In this document: piece by piece, positions 5,722-5,844 of the stretch
Layout of the letters: the number at the start of each line of letters is the position of its first letter
Numbering within the stretch: position 1 is the first letter of the stretch
From: Lysobacterales bacterium
GTDB lineage: Bacteria > Pseudomonadota > Gammaproteobacteria > Xanthomonadales > SZUA-36
Assembly (NCBI GenBank): GCA_026193295.1
Contig: JAPHSB010000243.1
Location: 1-5,844 of the forward strand
Length of the DNA stretch: 5,844 nucleotides
Reading direction: 5' to 3'
The notes under the pieces: model-generated
The model's database searches: none
What the model was told of the DNA's origin: nothing
What the model saw: the letters and a program-made list of their open reading frames with translations, nothing else
Position numbers and translations under genes: made by a program

Positions 5722-5844
5722 ATGAGACCCGGATTGAAGCACAATGTCAAACTGTCCCTCGGTGTCCTGGCGCTCGCCCTGCTCACGGCCCCGACTGGCT
5801 CCTGGGCACAGGATGACGAGTCCGCCGACAAGAAACAGGACAAA
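5722..5844 (+). CDS. Start of an exported protein, probably the MtrB/PioB-type outer-membrane barrel (truncated by window)
   Basis: Only 41 codons are visible before the right edge. They begin with an ATG that has GAGGA 9 nt upstream (5708-5712) and encode a basic N-region (K6, K10), a hydrophobic core (about 11-22), and a probable signal peptidase I site SWAQ-D (cleavage after A29). A polar, charged, Asp/Lys-rich mature start follows. No domain is visible. The gap of 30 nt after the decahaem gene indicates a shared transcript. In MtrA/DmsE/PioA operons the next gene is usually the MtrB-family barrel that sheathes the decahaem protein, so that is the favoured guess from context alone. Another periplasmic or cytochrome protein is possible. 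Confidence 0.75.
   Translation, partial: MRPGLKHNVKLSLGVLALALLTAPTGSWAQDDESADKKQDK

Noticed and set aside
4933..5742. Minus-strand open frame opposite the decahaem cytochrome
   Set aside because: The plus strand carries ten ordered haem motifs and a signal peptide; the opposite frame has no recognisable features and no convincing ribosome site.

Overview
The window looks like a GC-rich proteobacterial chromosome, most likely from an uncultured or environmental gammaproteobacterium; the taxonomy is an inference from gene types and codon use. It holds two divergent gene sets that share a theme of c-type haem, redox sensing and electron transfer to or from the cell exterior.

Left arm, minus strand (3934 down to 1): a tight three-gene operon. 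It begins with an oxygen-dependent-type protoporphyrinogen oxidase (hemY, 3934-2546). This overlaps by 4 nt (GTGA) a membrane sensor histidine kinase (2549-933) whose periplasmic domain carries two covalent haem-c attachment motifs, CXXCH and CX4CH. The kinase in turn overlaps by 4 nt (ATGA) an NtrC-type sigma-54-dependent response regulator (936 to beyond the left edge, so truncated). A candidate sigma-54 (-24/-12) promoter lies upstream of hemY at about 4019-4034. This would allow the regulator at the end of the operon to control its own operon.

Right arm, plus strand (4087 to 5844): a small monohaem cytochrome c lipoprotein (4087-4473), a 225-nt spacer with a hairpin, a candidate promoter and a 13-nt inverted repeat, then a decahaem periplasmic cytochrome of the MtrA/DmsE/PioA type (4699-5691). 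The start of another exported protein follows (5722 to the right edge). Its position suggests the MtrB/PioB outer-membrane barrel partner, but only its signal peptide is visible.

Proposed working model (inference): the MtrA-like decahaem protein, inserted in a barrel partner, moves electrons across the outer membrane, with the monohaem lipoprotein as an accessory carrier. The dihaem sensor kinase reads periplasmic redox state or a haem ligand and signals through the sigma-54 activator. HemY supplies protohaem for these haem-rich proteins. The linkage of a c-haem sensor kinase, a sigma-54 regulator, hemY and an MtrAB-like conduit in one locus is the most noteworthy aspect. No RNA genes, CRISPR arrays or mobile elements were seen.
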